From Eubacterium sp. TM05-53 (GTDB taxonomy: Bacteria; Bacillota_I; Bacilli_A; Erysipelotrichales; Erysipelotrichaceae), in NCBI RefSeq assembly GCF_003436425.1, contig NZ_QSPK01000096.1, forward strand, positions 1 to 6,345: a stretch of 6,345 bases of DNA. Reading direction: 5' to 3'. Of this stretch, positions 5,461-6,345 are shown piece by piece. The notes under the pieces are model-generated. The model saw only the letters and a program-made list of their open reading frames with translations, was not told where the DNA came from and did no database searches. How positions within the stretch are numbered: the stretch's first letter is position 1; every line of letters starts with the position of its first letter. The position numbers were made by a program, and so were the translations under genes.

Positions 5461-6264
5461 CTATTCTGGTTGTTTTCCAATATAAGCTAAGATACCACCA
5501 TCTACATACAATACATGTCCATTGACAAAGTTACTTGCATCACTTGCCAAGAATACAGCTGGACCCATTAAATCTTGTGGTTCTCCCCAACGAGCAGCTG
5601 GAGTTTTACTTACGATAAATTGATCAAATGGATGTCTTGAACCATCTGGTTGTTTTTCACGTAATGGAGCTGTTTGAGGTGTTGCGATATATCCTGGACC
5701 AATACCATTACATTGGATATTGTGTTCACCATATTCACTACAAATGTTACGAGTTAACATTTTTAATCCACCTTTAGCCGCTGCATAAGCACTTACTGTT
5801 TCACGACCAAGTTCAGACATCATTGAACAAATGTTGATAATCTTTCCATGACCCTTTTTGATCATTCCAGGAATAACAGCTTTACTTACGATAAATGGTC
5901 CATTTAAATCAATGTCAATAACTTGACGGAAATCTTTTGCGCTCATTTCCAACATAGGAATACGTTTAATAATTCCTGCGTTGTTAACCAAAATATCAAT
6001 TGTTCCTACTTCTTCTTCTACTTTTGCCACAAACGCATTTACTGCATCTTCATCTGTAACATCACATACATATCCATGAGCTTCAATACCTGCTTCTTTA
6101 TAAGCAGCTAAACCTTTATCTACTAATTCTTGTTTAATATCATTAAATACAATTGTAGCTCCTGCTTTTGCGTAAGCTGTCGCAATCGCAAAGCCAATAC
6201 CATAACTTGCCCCAGTAATTAAGGCAACTTTTCCCTCTAATGAGAAATCTTTCATTTCAAACAT
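5461..6264 (-). CDS. dhuD: 2-keto-3-deoxygluconate-forming SDR, DhuD/KduD/IdnO-like
   Basis: A 267-residue classical SDR, cytosolic and presumably tetrameric. DhuD enzymes reduce 3-deoxy-D-glycero-2,5-hexodiulosonate to 2-keto-3-deoxy-D-gluconate with NADH; the closest relatives are often labelled gluconate 5-dehydrogenase. Motifs: TGASYGIG (17-24), Asp42 at the end of the second strand (NAD preference), NNAG (94-97), Asn121, catalytic Ser147, and Tyr160 with Lys164 in SAYAAAKGG. The N-terminus MKDFSLEGKVALITGASYGIG and the long insert REKQPDGSRHPFDQFI (202-217), which covers the active site, are typical of this group. Two starts are possible, at 6264 and at the in-frame ATG nine bases later; both have only weak purine-rich upstream sequence (GAAAGAAGAG). 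It lies 23 nt after the preceding partial gene and 20 nt before dhuI, so it is in the middle of an operon. Plain gluconate 5-dehydrogenase activity is the main alternative. Confidence 0.85.
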   Translation of the reverse strand: MFEMKDFSLEGKVALITGASYGIGFAIATAYAKAGATIVFNDIKQELVDKGLAAYKEAGIEAHGYVCDVTDEDAVNAFVAKVEEEVGTIDILVNNAGIIKRIPMLEMSAKDFRQVIDIDLNGPFIVSKAVIPGMIKKGHGKIINICSMMSELGRETVSAYAAAKGGLKMLTRNICSEYGEHNIQCNGIGPGYIATPQTAPLREKQPDGSRHPFDQFIVSKTPAARWGEPQDLMGPAVFLASDASNFVNGHVLYVDGGILAYIGKQPE

Positions 6265-6287
6265 ATTCTTCTTACTCTTCTTTCTAT

Positions 6288-6345
6288 TTATCTTTGAACG
6301 CGGCCTGAACCGTCTCCACCAGCTAATTTCAACACTTCATCCATG
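6288..6345 (-). CDS. 3' end of a gene entering from the right edge (possibly a KDG kinase)
   Basis: The minus-strand frame ending at the TAA at 6288-6290 gives a C-terminus of MDEVLKLAGGDGSGRVQR. It lies 23 nt upstream of dhuD in the same direction, consistent with the same operon. The tail shows a short helix followed by a Gly-rich, basic end; some PfkB-type sugar-acid kinases end in a similar VQR tail, and a 2-keto-3-deoxygluconate kinase would fit the pathway. With 18 residues this is a guess, and an aldolase, PTS component or other catabolic protein is possible. Confidence 0.6.
   Translation of the reverse strand, partial: MDEVLKLAGGDGSGRVQR

Overview
AT-rich, tightly packed DNA from a low-GC Firmicute, probably a gut Erysipelotrichia/Coprobacillaceae-type organism. 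This placement is inferred from base composition, AGGAGG-type ribosome binding sites and gene styles, and no close relative was searched. There are six complete genes, two gene fragments at the edges, and several well-formed terminators and promoters. All genes except one read leftwards (minus strand).

Layout, left to right. (a) 1-28: the first nine codons of a minus-strand gene that leaves the window, with a perfect Shine-Dalgarno site and a probable promoter. Behind it lies an unusual cluster of interlocking inverted repeats (80-148). (b) 168-1536: a FabG-like short-chain dehydrogenase/reductase (SDR) lies downstream of efp (elongation factor P). A textbook terminator hairpin overlaps the efp stop codon, and the SDR start codon sits directly behind its U-tract with no ribosome binding site. 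(c) 1626-3870: a two-gene operon of a MATE-family exporter followed after 19 nt by nudC (NAD(H) pyrophosphatase / NAD-RNA decapping family). (d) 3985-4716: the only rightward gene, a YwaF/TMEM164-like multi-spanning membrane protein, expressed divergently from the MATE gene through a short shared promoter region. (e) 4808-6345: an operon of [3' end of an unidentified gene, perhaps a sugar-acid kinase] - dhuD - dhuI. This fits catabolism of unsaturated uronic acids from glycosaminoglycans or pectin.

How the genes work together. In the right-hand operon the RpiB-like isomerase (DhuI) and the NAD-type SDR (DhuD) would convert 4-deoxy-L-threo-5-hexosulose uronate to 2-keto-3-deoxygluconate, the job done by KduI/KduD in other bacteria. 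The product would then be phosphorylated and cleaved by a kinase and aldolase, which would have to lie outside or at the right edge. The other genes are housekeeping (efp, nudC) or envelope functions (MATE, YwaF-like) with no evident joint pathway.

I see no CRISPR array, insertion sequence, phage gene, tRNA or rRNA, and no strong case for a wholly new system. The items most worth a second look are the repeat cluster at 80-148, the efp terminator/SD-less SDR junction, and the YwaF-like protein with candidate acyltransferase residues.
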